This document shows positions 8,358-17,277 of a DNA stretch of 39,469 nt, piece after piece. The translations under genes were made by a program, and so were the position numbers. Source of the stretch: a virus; IMG/VR virus record IMGVR_UViG_3300027733_001642, positions 1 to 39,469 of that record; one strand, written 5' to 3'. The notes under the pieces are model-generated. The model worked only from the letters and a program-made list of their open reading frames with translations, was not told the DNA's origin and made no database searches. Each line of letters begins with the position of its first letter. Position 1 is the first letter of the stretch.

Positions 8358-9081
8358 TATCAGATTCGCTGCATGCAGTCCCGTGTTGTATTTCTATAAT
8401 TTTGCATGGAGTGTTATACGGATTTGCTAACTTGTGCCAAGTGTTATTAGGAATGCAAAAGTTAGAATGTGCAGATAGTCGTTTTGAAGAATTATCTTCA
8501 AATTCAATCATACATTCTCCTTCACTAACGTGCCAGTATTCGGATCGATACTCGTGTTTTTGCATACTAAGACTTTTTCCAGGTAGAATAGTTAGTTCTT
8601 TTACTTTAGTACCTACAACTTCGTGTAGAACTCTATAATGTCCCCACGGTCGATCGGTTTTAGGTGCTTTCCATTCATCTAATAACCGACTACTTGAATT
8701 TTGTTTAGTGCTACCTCCTACACCAAATACAAAGTCTACTCCTGCGATAGCCATTTCTGGAATGTTATCAGAAGTTCTATCGCCCCCGTTTGCAAAGATA
8801 ATACGATCATTTGGATATAACATTTGAACTTGTTTAATTGCATCGACTGCATGATCGCTGTCATCATAAAATTGAATACAATGGTCTACAGATTTAAGAT
8901 GTGAAATAATATGCAATCTCTCACCGATTAACATAAATGTCCTACCTTTTTTTCGAATCAACCAATCGTCACTGTTCACGCCAACAACTAATCGATCCCC
9001 TAATTGTTTAGCTGCTTTAAAATATTCAATATGTCCACTGTGTAAAGGATCAAACCCTCCGGTAACTAACACTACTCTCAT
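8341..9081 (-). CDS. sugar nucleotidyltransferase fused to ManC-type cupin
   Basis: A 246-residue two-domain protein. Residues 1 to about 140 form a cytidylyl/adenylyltransferase (RfaE2/TagD-like) with the nucleotide motif GGFDPLHSGHIEYF and a VGVNSDDW block. Residues about 143-246 form a cupin like the C-terminal domain of mannose-6-phosphate isomerase/mannose-1-phosphate guanylyltransferase (RPWGHYRVL, TILPGKSLSMQKHEYRSEYW, CIPNNTWHKLANP, IEIQHG). The cupin histidines for metal binding are present. The pairing suggests one protein performing an isomerase step and nucleotide activation of a sugar, supplying the transferases of this island. Starts with ATG and an AGAGA-type ribosome site. Confidence 0.82.
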   Translation of the reverse strand: MRVVLVTGGFDPLHSGHIEYFKAAKQLGDRLVVGVNSDDWLIRKKGRTFMLIGERLHIISHLKSVDHCIQFYDDSDHAVDAIKQVQMLYPNDRIIFANGGDRTSDNIPEMAIAGVDFVFGVGGSTKQNSSSRLLDEWKAPKTDRPWGHYRVLHEVVGTKVKELTILPGKSLSMQKHEYRSEYWHVSEGECMIEFEDNSSKRLSAHSNFCIPNNTWHKLANPYNTPCKIIEIQHGTACSESDIIRDD

Positions 9082-9098
9082 TTAATGTAATCTCTCTA

Positions 9099-10322
9099 TT
9101 AGTTAATTATTCTAGTATTGCCGTAGTGTATTACTGTTGATCCCGGAACACACGTAATTGTTCGCCACGGGTCTAGAATAACACTTCCCGGTTCAATATA
9201 AAAGTAAAACTGATCTGGTTTTATTTCGACCCCTGTGCCAAAATATGAAATTACTGGATTGTGTGCCATTAATATTACGGCCCTGCCACCTGCAATATCA
9301 CCAGTCAACGGGTCGGCATACGACACTCTTATACCTTCTGCTTCTATAAAATGCCCTACTAATTCGCTGTAGCTGCCGATAGTGTATTCAACATACGGTT
9401 TGTAAGCTCGGCCGTGAATAATTACAGGTAAGTTATATTGTTTAGATAGATCTACAAGTTTAAGTGCCATATGTTTAGCCTGTTGATCTCTACTCTGCAT
9501 TATTGTTTGAAATAAGTCGTATCCTAATTCAAGTTTTTCAGCTAAAAACCTTAATGCAATGTTATCTCTCGGGTGGCATGCTCCTGCATCACCTAGACCT
9601 GCAGTTAGGTATCGCGGACCGGTGATTCGTTGCGTAGCGTTTTTAAGGGCGTCGGTAACCACATCAACATTAATATTTCCATTTTTTTCTGCAACATCTT
9701 GAATCATATTTACTAATCCAATTTTTGCAGAAATAAAGGTGTTATAAAAAACTTTAATTGCTTCAGCTTCGTCCCAAGTTCCGATATTTATCGTTGGATC
9801 GTTTTGCATTAGCGGTTTATAAAAATCAACTAATAATTTTGCATCACCTGTGCAAGATCCATCTTCTGTTCCGATAATTATACACTCTGGATTAATCATA
9901 TCCCACTTGACACTGCCCATTGCAATTAGATAAGGGTTGTATACAAAGCGAGAATTAGTAATTAACGGTTTTAAATGCGCTCTGACTGTTCCGGGTAATA
10001 CAGTTGAGATTAATACTACTAGTTGATCCGGTGTAACATACTGATTAATCTCGTTAAGAACTTGTTGAACAATACTATAGTCAAAATCTTTTGCCGGTAA
10101 ATTCGAAATAGGACTACTACCACCGTATCTCGGATCGTGTGGCGTCGGTACTGCAACAAATATTATATCTCTGTCTAATACTGCTGCGCTAATAGAATCC
10201 ATTATTAGAATACGAGCAGCAGGATCTTTAACTATATCATACCCTACCACATCGTATTTTTCTGCCATTACTTCTGCACACGGCAATCCCAATTTTCCGC
10301 ATCCTATCATTAAAATTTTCAT
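9099..10322 (-). CDS. UDP-glucose/GDP-mannose 6-dehydrogenase family
   Basis: A 407-residue NAD-dependent nucleotide-sugar dehydrogenase, slightly shorter than the usual 430-450. N-terminal Rossmann motif MKILMIGCGKLGLPCAEVMA, then VAVPTPHD, STVLPGT, a middle AEAIKVFYNTFISAKIGLVNM helix, and the catalytic cysteine Cys249 in AGACHPRDN. The family normally has G.C.PKD, so Lys is replaced by Arg here. The C-terminal domain has HGRAYKPYVEYTIGS where the family has G.a(F/Y)K....D.R.S. It would produce a uronic acid nucleotide sugar from its donor; which sugar cannot be read. It lies 17 nt upstream (in transcription) of the nucleotidyltransferase-cupin gene. Confidence 0.85.
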   Translation of the reverse strand: MKILMIGCGKLGLPCAEVMAEKYDVVGYDIVKDPAARILIMDSISAAVLDRDIIFVAVPTPHDPRYGGSSPISNLPAKDFDYSIVQQVLNEINQYVTPDQLVVLISTVLPGTVRAHLKPLITNSRFVYNPYLIAMGSVKWDMINPECIIIGTEDGSCTGDAKLLVDFYKPLMQNDPTINIGTWDEAEAIKVFYNTFISAKIGLVNMIQDVAEKNGNINVDVVTDALKNATQRITGPRYLTAGLGDAGACHPRDNIALRFLAEKLELGYDLFQTIMQSRDQQAKHMALKLVDLSKQYNLPVIIHGRAYKPYVEYTIGSYSELVGHFIEAEGIRVSYADPLTGDIAGGRAVILMAHNPVISYFGTGVEIKPDQFYFYIEPGSVILDPWRTITCVPGSTVIHYGNTRIIN

Positions 10323-10375
10323 AAATATCCTATTATTTGTTTTGTGTTTATATTATTGTGTATAACAGACATTGT

Positions 10376-11071
10376 TTAAAACATTTTAAGGTTAGGCACT
10401 AACCATTCGAGGGTTAATCGACTATGGTCAGCTGAAACATAATGAAAATTAGGCAAGGGTTTAATGTGGTTGTGTTGTAACCACTGATACCCGTTGTCAG
10501 GTATCCAATTAACTTTTTTAGCTAGCCATTGATACGGCTCGATAAATAAATCCTGCATTGGCACAAACCAAGACCAAAAAATACATGGCACGTTAAAACT
10601 GTCACACAGGTATTGAAGTGTAATTATATCTTGCATAACTTTATAATTTATCCATTTACTCATTGCAACTTGTGGTACCCACACATTGTCGATTTTTGTT
10701 GTTTCATTTATAAACGATGCAAAATTATCTTGGTTATTTACTATGTTCCATGTATAACATCCGATATCATTAATTCGATGGCCGTCACACAGCGAAACAT
10801 CGTTGTTTTGTGACTTGTTTTCAAAGGCAGAAAAACCAGTTACAACTCTTGAAGGTTCTGTCAATTGGATAACAACCACATCGACATTATTATTACTAAG
10901 TGCGTAGTGTAGTTTTTCAATATAAAAACTATTGCCTGCTCCGCAACTTGATGCCCTAATTAGGTCCATATCCCAGGCTGTTGCTAAAAAATAAGGCCAG
11001 CTTTCGCCGTAACTAGTCGATGAATGGCTATCGCCCATTGCCAATATTGTTTTTTTAGTAGATATATGCAT
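10376..11071 (-). CDS. SGNH/GDSL-like hydrolase
   Basis: A 231-residue protein. Block I is ILAMGDSHSSTSYGESWPYFLA with the probable nucleophile serine in GDSHS. A glycine block CGAGNS follows at about residue 45, and a C-terminal DHSRLT holds the expected Asp and His. SGNH enzymes remove or transfer acyl groups such as acetyl on glycans. Its start is 1 nt from the end of the next SGNH gene upstream, so the two are in one operon. No signal peptide is evident, so it is probably cytoplasmic or virion-borne. Confidence 0.65.
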   Translation of the reverse strand: MHISTKKTILAMGDSHSSTSYGESWPYFLATAWDMDLIRASSCGAGNSFYIEKLHYALSNNNVDVVVIQLTEPSRVVTGFSAFENKSQNNDVSLCDGHRINDIGCYTWNIVNNQDNFASFINETTKIDNVWVPQVAMSKWINYKVMQDIITLQYLCDSFNVPCIFWSWFVPMQDLFIEPYQWLAKKVNWIPDNGYQWLQHNHIKPLPNFHYVSADHSRLTLEWLVPNLKMF

Positions 11072-11072
11072 G

Positions 11073-11891
11073 TTATATTTTTCCTTTTCCTTTTAATTGC
11101 GATAATAAGAAATTATCAACGTAATATTCATGCGAGTCAACTGAAGGATGGACGTGATCATCATAAAAAGTTAAATCTTGATCTTTACAGTATTCGTATA
11201 ACCCACTACTTTCTTTCCAAAATACCCAATCTTTAAAATTTATCATGTCATATAAATATTTAACATTTCTGTAAATATCGTAAGTCATAGGTTCATGATG
11301 CACCCATCGGTTAAGGATATCTAAACATGCTGGATAGTGCATTATGTCCATATATGTTTGGTTTATCAATTTAATGCCCATGCTTGCACAGTACCATTGT
11401 AACCGTAACATATTTTCGTACGACTGGATAGCAAGGTTTTCATTACAATAGAACTTAGATATTAAATGTCTATTAAATCTTGAAATATGTTGATTTGTAA
11501 AACTGTCGTGCATCGAGCCACTAAGATATCCGTCTTTCGGGTACATACTGCAGCTTTCGTTTTCTTTAGTATCGATAAAATTTACAGGATTTGATACCCA
11601 TTCTTCTGGATTGTGTAATGTTGCAAAGTCAGGCAACTCGGGTGAAATAAATAAATCTTTTCTGTCTATTCCGGACCACATCACTGCAACTAAAATATTT
11701 TTTGGATCTACGCCGTTGTCGATTAATGTTTGTGTTTGAAAGATCGCAGTTTTTGCAATCCATGAATTTCCGCAAGATCCTTGACCCCGATTGTATAAAC
11801 CTGCATTCAATCTTTCTGCGAGAAAATGCGGCCACCGTTTTTCGTAGTTATCTGAAAAACTACAGCCCGATGTAACTAAGTGTGTAATCAT
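11073..11891 (-). CDS. SGNH-like hydrolase
   Basis: A 272-residue protein with block I THLVTSGCSFSDNYEKRWPHFLA (Ser in GCSFS), block III GSCGNSWI and a C-terminal DDHVHPSVDSHEYYVDNFL holding the Asp-x-x-His pair. The TSGCSFS form of block I is common in phage proteins of this type. It directly follows the glycosyltransferase-like gene (1 nt gap) and precedes another SGNH gene. A role in acylation or deacylation of a phage or host glycan is inferred. Confidence 0.65.
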   Translation of the reverse strand: MITHLVTSGCSFSDNYEKRWPHFLAERLNAGLYNRGQGSCGNSWIAKTAIFQTQTLIDNGVDPKNILVAVMWSGIDRKDLFISPELPDFATLHNPEEWVSNPVNFIDTKENESCSMYPKDGYLSGSMHDSFTNQHISRFNRHLISKFYCNENLAIQSYENMLRLQWYCASMGIKLINQTYMDIMHYPACLDILNRWVHHEPMTYDIYRNVKYLYDMINFKDWVFWKESSGLYEYCKDQDLTFYDDHVHPSVDSHEYYVDNFLLSQLKGKGKI

Positions 11892-11892
11892 T

Positions 11893-13146
11893 TTAATCCT
11901 CTAATAAATCGTGTAATTTGTTCGATAATAAATCAATCGACATGCGTTGGCGTTCAATAAACAAGTCATGATTGTATTTTAATATTGGCCATATTTGCTT
12001 CAATACTTCTTCTAAATCGTCTCTTGAAATAAATTCTACAATAGCAGCGGTTGCTTTTTGCAGACGTATATTTTTATCAGGTTCTAAATCATAACTTTCG
12101 TCAATTACTTCAGAAAATGTTTTGAAACCTAATGTTCTAAACGTTTCTAATCCAAGATGGGATCCGATAAGCACAAACGGCTGAAAAAATATTATTGGTT
12201 TAAAAATTTTTTCACTGTAAAACCCTTTAATATCAACAAATGTTTCTGCTACAACATGTAGATAACTGCTATAAAATTTTTCAGAATTCGCATCTTCAGT
12301 TGGATTTGGAATTTGGCTGCTTTCCCAATCAACCGGGTCAATTTCAACTGGTAAATGATATGGAATTTCATTTTCAATATTAAGATGGACCCATTCTTGA
12401 TAAATTTCAGGATAATAACATTCAAATGCAGTTTTTTGCGTATTGTAATATCTAAATATCGGTGCATTGTCGTCTGCTGAAGATCCTGTTTTTGAGAGAC
12501 TTAATAATCCTTGATCTCGGTACGGAAATAATTTAGTAAATATTGCAAATCTGTGAGCATGCGATCGTCTATTTAAACAAATAAACTTAAATTTACGAGG
12601 CCCATTTTCAAAGATTGCAGCATACCCTTTTTTCCGGTCATCGTCAATGTTGCGCCATCTTGTATGCATTTCCCAAATATTATAATATAGTATTGCATAG
12701 TTCGGAGAAGGAGTCATATTGCCGCACATTACTACAAAATTTGCATACGATAAGTCGTATCGGACCTTTAACGGTTCGACAATGTCGTCGTACCATTCTA
12801 ACTGCCATCCTTCCCACGGACTAGCTATTAGTATTTTACACATGCCGTTTTTGATTGATTGTATTATGCTAGCAGGAATACCTAATACATCAACATATTC
12901 TCTCAATTGCGCAAAATCATACATTATCGGATAATAAAATTTAACGTCTTTTGGAATTGTAGTGTGTGTGTTAAATATTCTTTCATAGTCGTTATCGACT
13001 CCTAAAAAAGCACCGGGCGAAAGAGAATTAATAATTCCGTGCTTGCAAATAACAGATCGCGGAGTTGCGTTTTGAAACGGAGATCTATTTAAAATATAAA
13101 AGTTCTTGCCGTTGTTTTCAAAAAATAAGTTAATTTTGGATGTCAT
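11893..13146 (-). CDS. putative glycosyltransferase (paralogue 2)
   Basis: A 417-residue protein that is a clear paralogue of the gene at 15334. Both start MT(S/E)KINL(F/Y)FENNG, share KFICLNRR...RFA..TKLFPYR(D/N)QGLLS, and share a C-terminal block with the order GF(Y/F)SEKIFKP, QPFVLIG, LG(F/Y)KTFS.VIDESYD and an HDL/HSL tail. The SEKIFKP element resembles the donor-site motif of GT10-like transferases, which supports but does not prove glycosyl transfer. It overlaps the SGNH gene at 13130 by 17 nt. Confidence 0.6.
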   Translation of the reverse strand: MTSKINLFFENNGKNFYILNRSPFQNATPRSVICKHGIINSLSPGAFLGVDNDYERIFNTHTTIPKDVKFYYPIMYDFAQLREYVDVLGIPASIIQSIKNGMCKILIASPWEGWQLEWYDDIVEPLKVRYDLSYANFVVMCGNMTPSPNYAILYYNIWEMHTRWRNIDDDRKKGYAAIFENGPRKFKFICLNRRSHAHRFAIFTKLFPYRDQGLLSLSKTGSSADDNAPIFRYYNTQKTAFECYYPEIYQEWVHLNIENEIPYHLPVEIDPVDWESSQIPNPTEDANSEKFYSSYLHVVAETFVDIKGFYSEKIFKPIIFFQPFVLIGSHLGLETFRTLGFKTFSEVIDESYDLEPDKNIRLQKATAAIVEFISRDDLEEVLKQIWPILKYNHDLFIERQRMSIDLLSNKLHDLLED

Positions 13147-13900
13147 TTAGTTTTCCTATTAAAAATTTCGAAATTAGTAAGTGGCCGACTGCATTAGGGT
13201 GACCGCATTTAAATACGTCATTGCTTGCAATAGTGTGAACTGAATTAGAAATATAATTATTATCTAGCAATCTTCTCCACTCTTCTTCATACTTTTTAAC
13301 AATGCCAATATGCCAATAGTCTGGATCTATAAACGGCATATATTTGTTACCTACAACCGGTAGCATATGAAATAATAAATAATTTTTAGTCTTTGCTCCT
13401 ATTAATGATTTAATTGCGTATACCTGATGCATTGTTTCTAAAAAAATACTGTCGTCGGTTTGTAATGTCATTATACGTTTTAATGAGTTATCAATAGTAG
13501 AATCATGAAATTCAGGAAAGTGATGCGCAGTAATGTGAAAATATCTCATAAATCGATTATCATAGAATTCTTTTCGTATCGCTTCCGTCAACCCTATTAA
13601 AATTAAATCACCGTCGCAGTAAGATGCATTCATTCGCTCGTGTGCTTCTGTTACAGTATCAGGTGATTCGATATTTAATAAGTAATTGCAAACTAACCTA
13701 AATATAGTAGCGTTGCTGCATCCTGGAATTGCTAAGTTTTTAACAGGAACGTTAAACTGTTTTCCTAGCAATGCAGGCCATGCAAGGTTACTAGGGAAAT
13801 TATAATCAATGTGGTTTTCTAATTTTTTTATATTATCGGATAACCCTTGGCCAAATGTATTTGAATCACCGAATACTACAATTCGTTTTATGTCATGCAT
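13130..13900 (-). CDS. SGNH/GDSL-like hydrolase
   Basis: A 256-residue protein with block I RIVVFGDSNTFGQG, block II-like IPGCSNATIFRLV, and a C-terminal CGHPNAVGHLLISKFLIG holding the catalytic His. The closest pattern is the GDSL family acting on acyl groups of glycans. It overlaps the glycosyltransferase-like gene downstream and the radical SAM gene upstream by 8 nt, so the three are translated from one message. Confidence 0.7.
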   Translation of the reverse strand: MHDIKRIVVFGDSNTFGQGLSDNIKKLENHIDYNFPSNLAWPALLGKQFNVPVKNLAIPGCSNATIFRLVCNYLLNIESPDTVTEAHERMNASYCDGDLILIGLTEAIRKEFYDNRFMRYFHITAHHFPEFHDSTIDNSLKRIMTLQTDDSIFLETMHQVYAIKSLIGAKTKNYLLFHMLPVVGNKYMPFIDPDYWHIGIVKKYEEEWRRLLDNNYISNSVHTIASNDVFKCGHPNAVGHLLISKFLIGKLNDIQN

Positions 13901-15299
13901 GGGTTGCTAACCTTTTACAATAATTTTTAAATTCGATTAACTCAGGGAATGTTTGATTAAAATTTGTGTTTTTTCGAATGTCATACTCAGTGACAAACTT
14001 ATAAAAATCTATACAATTTTGATCCCACGTGGCTTGATCAGGTTCTTCTTCTAGTAAATTACAGATTAAATCTATTCTATGGATGTCACTTTCGTACAGC
14101 ATTGCATAATGGCCAGTTTGTAAAAAATTACTATCTTTATATTTTTCTACTAATTTTTTTAATTTTAAAATAGTATTAGATTTTAACTCAGTAGGCGCTA
14201 AATTTAAATGTAAGTATGGTGGCCATCTTAAATAGTTAATGCTAAGAATGATTGTATTTTCAGAATATGATTTATAGTATTTTTTTCTTAGATTTAAAAT
14301 TTCTTCTAAGAACTCATCTAATGTACTTAACGAACAAATATTTACAGTTGACATTATTCCAACAAATGCATTGCTTGGAAGATTTTCAATTAAATTTTCT
14401 AAATTATTATGCCATTCTTGATAATTTAATCCATACCGAATATATTCTGCTTGTGCACCAGTAGACTCGTTACTAGTAAACAATTGAATTTGTTTAATCC
14501 GAGGAGCAATATTGTTAATATATTTAATCAATCGTTGAATTAAATTAACAGGCACATTTAAATTTGTGTTAATACCTAATATTAAATTAGGATTTAAATT
14601 TGGATCGTTTTCTAATTTTTCAAGAAGGTCCCATACATCTTTACTTAATAATGGCTCACCCCCTGTCAATCGTAAATTCTCTAAATTTTTAGATAGTTCA
14701 GGCCACCATTTCCAAAATGCAGTAACGTAGGGATTTTCTTCTTTGTGGTGATACGGAAACCGATTTATTTGTTTTAAATAATCTAAATTACCAGTATTCC
14801 AACTTGTGGGATACGGCCCATGCGAGGTTATTTCTTCGACCCATCTACTACTAACATCGGGACTACAATATGCACATTTAAAATTACAAACATTTGAAAA
14901 ACTAATTTCTAAATATGACGGATTAATATTTTCTGTTTTTGTTTCTAATATCAACGGAATATGTTTCCACGCCCACGGTTCAGTTGTTTTATAATACCGA
15001 TCGCTATAAGTCCCACCAAGATCTTCTGCCTTCCAACAATAATCACATTCGGCTGGTCGGTTACCATCTAACATTTCCTGCATCTGTTTCTTTTTAAATT
15101 GTGTGTTATGTAGCGCAGTATGATCCTTTTCTAATTCGTCAAGCGGTATTTTATGAGGAGCAGGATGGTGACAACTATGATTCCATCCTGTTTGCAAGTA
15201 CAGTGTCGTTTGCAGCCATTTAGCTGCACAAAATGTAGGACCTATGTTATCAAGTTCGGTAACCCGTGTTGAAAAAAATTGTGTTTGCTCGTCGATCAT
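13893..15299 (-). CDS. radical SAM protein (twitch-domain type)
   Basis: A 468-residue radical SAM enzyme. The [4Fe-4S] site is Cys138-x3-Cys142-x2-Cys145 (SNVCNFKCAYCSPDVSSRW), followed by the glycine-rich SAM-binding LTGGEPLLSKDVWDLLE. An additional cysteine pair in CDYCWKAE (about residue 86-89) is typical of the phage 'twitch' subfamily and may help bind an auxiliary cluster. These proteins are frequent in marine phages in sugar-modification surroundings; the reaction is unknown. Transcribed in the same direction as, and 8 nt overlapping, an SGNH gene. Confidence 0.82.
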   Translation of the reverse strand: MIDEQTQFFSTRVTELDNIGPTFCAAKWLQTTLYLQTGWNHSCHHPAPHKIPLDELEKDHTALHNTQFKKKQMQEMLDGNRPAECDYCWKAEDLGGTYSDRYYKTTEPWAWKHIPLILETKTENINPSYLEISFSNVCNFKCAYCSPDVSSRWVEEITSHGPYPTSWNTGNLDYLKQINRFPYHHKEENPYVTAFWKWWPELSKNLENLRLTGGEPLLSKDVWDLLEKLENDPNLNPNLILGINTNLNVPVNLIQRLIKYINNIAPRIKQIQLFTSNESTGAQAEYIRYGLNYQEWHNNLENLIENLPSNAFVGIMSTVNICSLSTLDEFLEEILNLRKKYYKSYSENTIILSINYLRWPPYLHLNLAPTELKSNTILKLKKLVEKYKDSNFLQTGHYAMLYESDIHRIDLICNLLEEEPDQATWDQNCIDFYKFVTEYDIRKNTNFNQTFPELIEFKNYCKRLATHA

Positions 15300-15333
15300 T
15301 GAGTTCCTGTTAAATTAAATTTCTATATAATAA

Positions 15334-16581
15334 TTATAATAAATTTTTTAAATCTAAAGATAATTGGTCAAATATCAAATCAAATCGCCGAACAAGCAGC
15401 GAATGATTATGATCAAGTATTGGCCAAAGGTGTTGCATTACTTCATGCAAGTCATTTCTGTTTAAAAAATCAATAGCTGCATTTGTTGCTTTTTCTACCC
15501 TAAGCTCATTGTCAATTTCATCATCGTAGCTTTCGTCAATAACATCTGAAAATGTTTTATAGCCTAACTGCCGAAGTCTAGCTAATCCTTGATATTGGCC
15601 TATAAGAACAAACGGTTGGAAATAAATAAAAGGTTTAAATATTTTTTCGCTAAAAAACCCCGTATTTGCTACTTTAGTTTCGCAAACAATATGCAAATAA
15701 CATTTATAAAATTTTTCAGAGTACAAATCGGTAGTAGGATTCGCTTCGAGAAAATCGTACGGATCAAGTTCTGTAGGTAAAACTAATGGTAACGATTCTC
15801 TAATTTTTAAATTTCCCCACTCTTTATGTATGTCAGGGAATTTTTTTCTGAATAATCTTTTTTGTACATCAAAGTACAATAACCTTGGCGGCTTGTCATC
15901 GTCGCAAAAGCCTGTTAACCAAAAGCTAAGTAATCCCTGATTGCGATACGGAAATAATTTAGTAAGTACTGCAAATCTAAAGTATGTTGCACGGCGATTT
16001 AAACAAATAAACTTATATGTACGTGGACTTTGATTAAAAATAGTATCGTGTGCAATCTTTCTATCGTTATCGGTATCTCGGTGTCTAGAAGCTATCTCCC
16101 AGTGATTAAAATATACAGTATTGTACCTATAATGATTGGTATAGTTAGCAGACATGATTACAAATTTATCAACAGTTATGTGGTTGTTAGCTGCTATTGA
16201 TTCAACTAAACGTTCGTATGTTGGCCAACACCACCCTTCGTACGTGCATACTATTAGCACTTTGCACGTTCCTGTTTCGATTGCCGAAAGAATATTAAAT
16301 GGAATAAAAAGACTGTCAACGTGATCTAATAGTTGAGTAAGGCTAAAGATTATAGGATAGTAAAATTTTTTCCCTTCAGGTATAGCAGTGTTAACTACAA
16401 ATCTTTTAAAAAATTGTGATCCTTGTCCACCGAAATATGCATCAGTATGGCAATTATTTGTACATTCAACAATTACCTGTGGTACTAAATCGGCCGGAAT
16501 TGCATTTAAATACGGTTGCCTGTTAAAAATTGAGGCATGAATACCATTGTTCTCAAAGTATAAGTTAATTTTTTCTGTCAT
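15334..16581 (-). CDS. putative glycosyltransferase (paralogue 3)
   Basis: A 415-residue paralogue of the protein encoded at 11893 (see there for shared blocks). The ATG at 16581 gives the same MTEKINLYFENNG start as the paralogue and has AAGGA about 7 nt upstream; a longer in-frame start at 16602 has no ribosome site. The C-terminal signature reads GFFSEKIFKPFIYFQPFVLIG and YKTFSDVIDESYD. It probably transfers a different sugar or acts at another position (inference). A 34-nt AT-rich gap separates its end from the radical SAM gene. Confidence 0.6.
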   Translation of the reverse strand: MTEKINLYFENNGIHASIFNRQPYLNAIPADLVPQVIVECTNNCHTDAYFGGQGSQFFKRFVVNTAIPEGKKFYYPIIFSLTQLLDHVDSLFIPFNILSAIETGTCKVLIVCTYEGWCWPTYERLVESIAANNHITVDKFVIMSANYTNHYRYNTVYFNHWEIASRHRDTDNDRKIAHDTIFNQSPRTYKFICLNRRATYFRFAVLTKLFPYRNQGLLSFWLTGFCDDDKPPRLLYFDVQKRLFRKKFPDIHKEWGNLKIRESLPLVLPTELDPYDFLEANPTTDLYSEKFYKCYLHIVCETKVANTGFFSEKIFKPFIYFQPFVLIGQYQGLARLRQLGYKTFSDVIDESYDDEIDNELRVEKATNAAIDFLNRNDLHEVMQHLWPILDHNHSLLVRRFDLIFDQLSLDLKNLL

Positions 16582-16602
16582 TATTGTCCTTGCACCCCCC
16601 AT

Positions 16603-17250
16603 TTAAAAGTTATACCCAAATGTTTTAATATCAATATAATGTAGTTCTGCTATAAGATTTTTAGTTTCGTCGGAATAATATGAACGGTATTCTGTTTCTG
16701 ATATATCAAATCGAAACGGACTAGTATTAGTATCATCCAAGCAAAAATATTCCATTAACGGTTTAATATCAATTGCTGCATGCTCACCCCTAATAATATA
16801 AGTTGCTTGTTGATACCCGGTTGATGATATATAACTTAACCAATTCATTTGAGGTGTAAGCGTGTGATAGTGGGTGTGTATTCTGTTAGAATTAATATCT
16901 TTTACAAATTTGTTCACTGTATTAGTAACTTTGCCCGTTTCGATGGTCTTTCTAAATTCTCGAACTATATCCGGCAACGTATCTATGTCTGCGTCAAGTA
17001 CGTTTTTAATTTTATATATAAATCTTGCCCATGGATTCATCACAATACCGATTGTTGATATTTCTGGATAAAGTGCATGAACTTCTTTAAGACTTAATCT
17101 GTTATCTTCAATTTCATAATCTTGTATCATCCGTAATGCTGAAATTTTTTGATTAAGAAACCATTCATGTAGAGGCCATGCGTAATATGCACACATCTGC
17201 GGTACGATAATTGTAAAACGCGAATCGTCAGTTTTGTAAGTTTTTTTCAT
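16603..17250 (-). CDS. sulfotransferase-like protein (tandem copy 1)
   Basis: A 215-residue protein, paralogue of the next gene. The central VMNPWARFIYKIK resembles the 3'-phosphate-binding R.P..R..S element of sulfotransferases. RGEHAAIDIKPLMEYFCLDD and the C-terminal TKNLIAELHYIDIKTFGYNF match the end of Sulfotransfer_2-like proteins (Y..D...FGY.F). The canonical 5'-phosphosulfate loop (PK.GtTs) is not visible, so activity is uncertain. A membrane anchor is absent. It fits a role in decorating a sugar with sulfate, but this is inference. Confidence 0.55.
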   Translation of the reverse strand: MKKTYKTDDSRFTIIVPQMCAYYAWPLHEWFLNQKISALRMIQDYEIEDNRLSLKEVHALYPEISTIGIVMNPWARFIYKIKNVLDADIDTLPDIVREFRKTIETGKVTNTVNKFVKDINSNRIHTHYHTLTPQMNWLSYISSTGYQQATYIIRGEHAAIDIKPLMEYFCLDDTNTSPFRFDISETEYRSYYSDETKNLIAELHYIDIKTFGYNF

Positions 17251-17277
17251 TATGATTTAAAGATAGTATTATTTATT

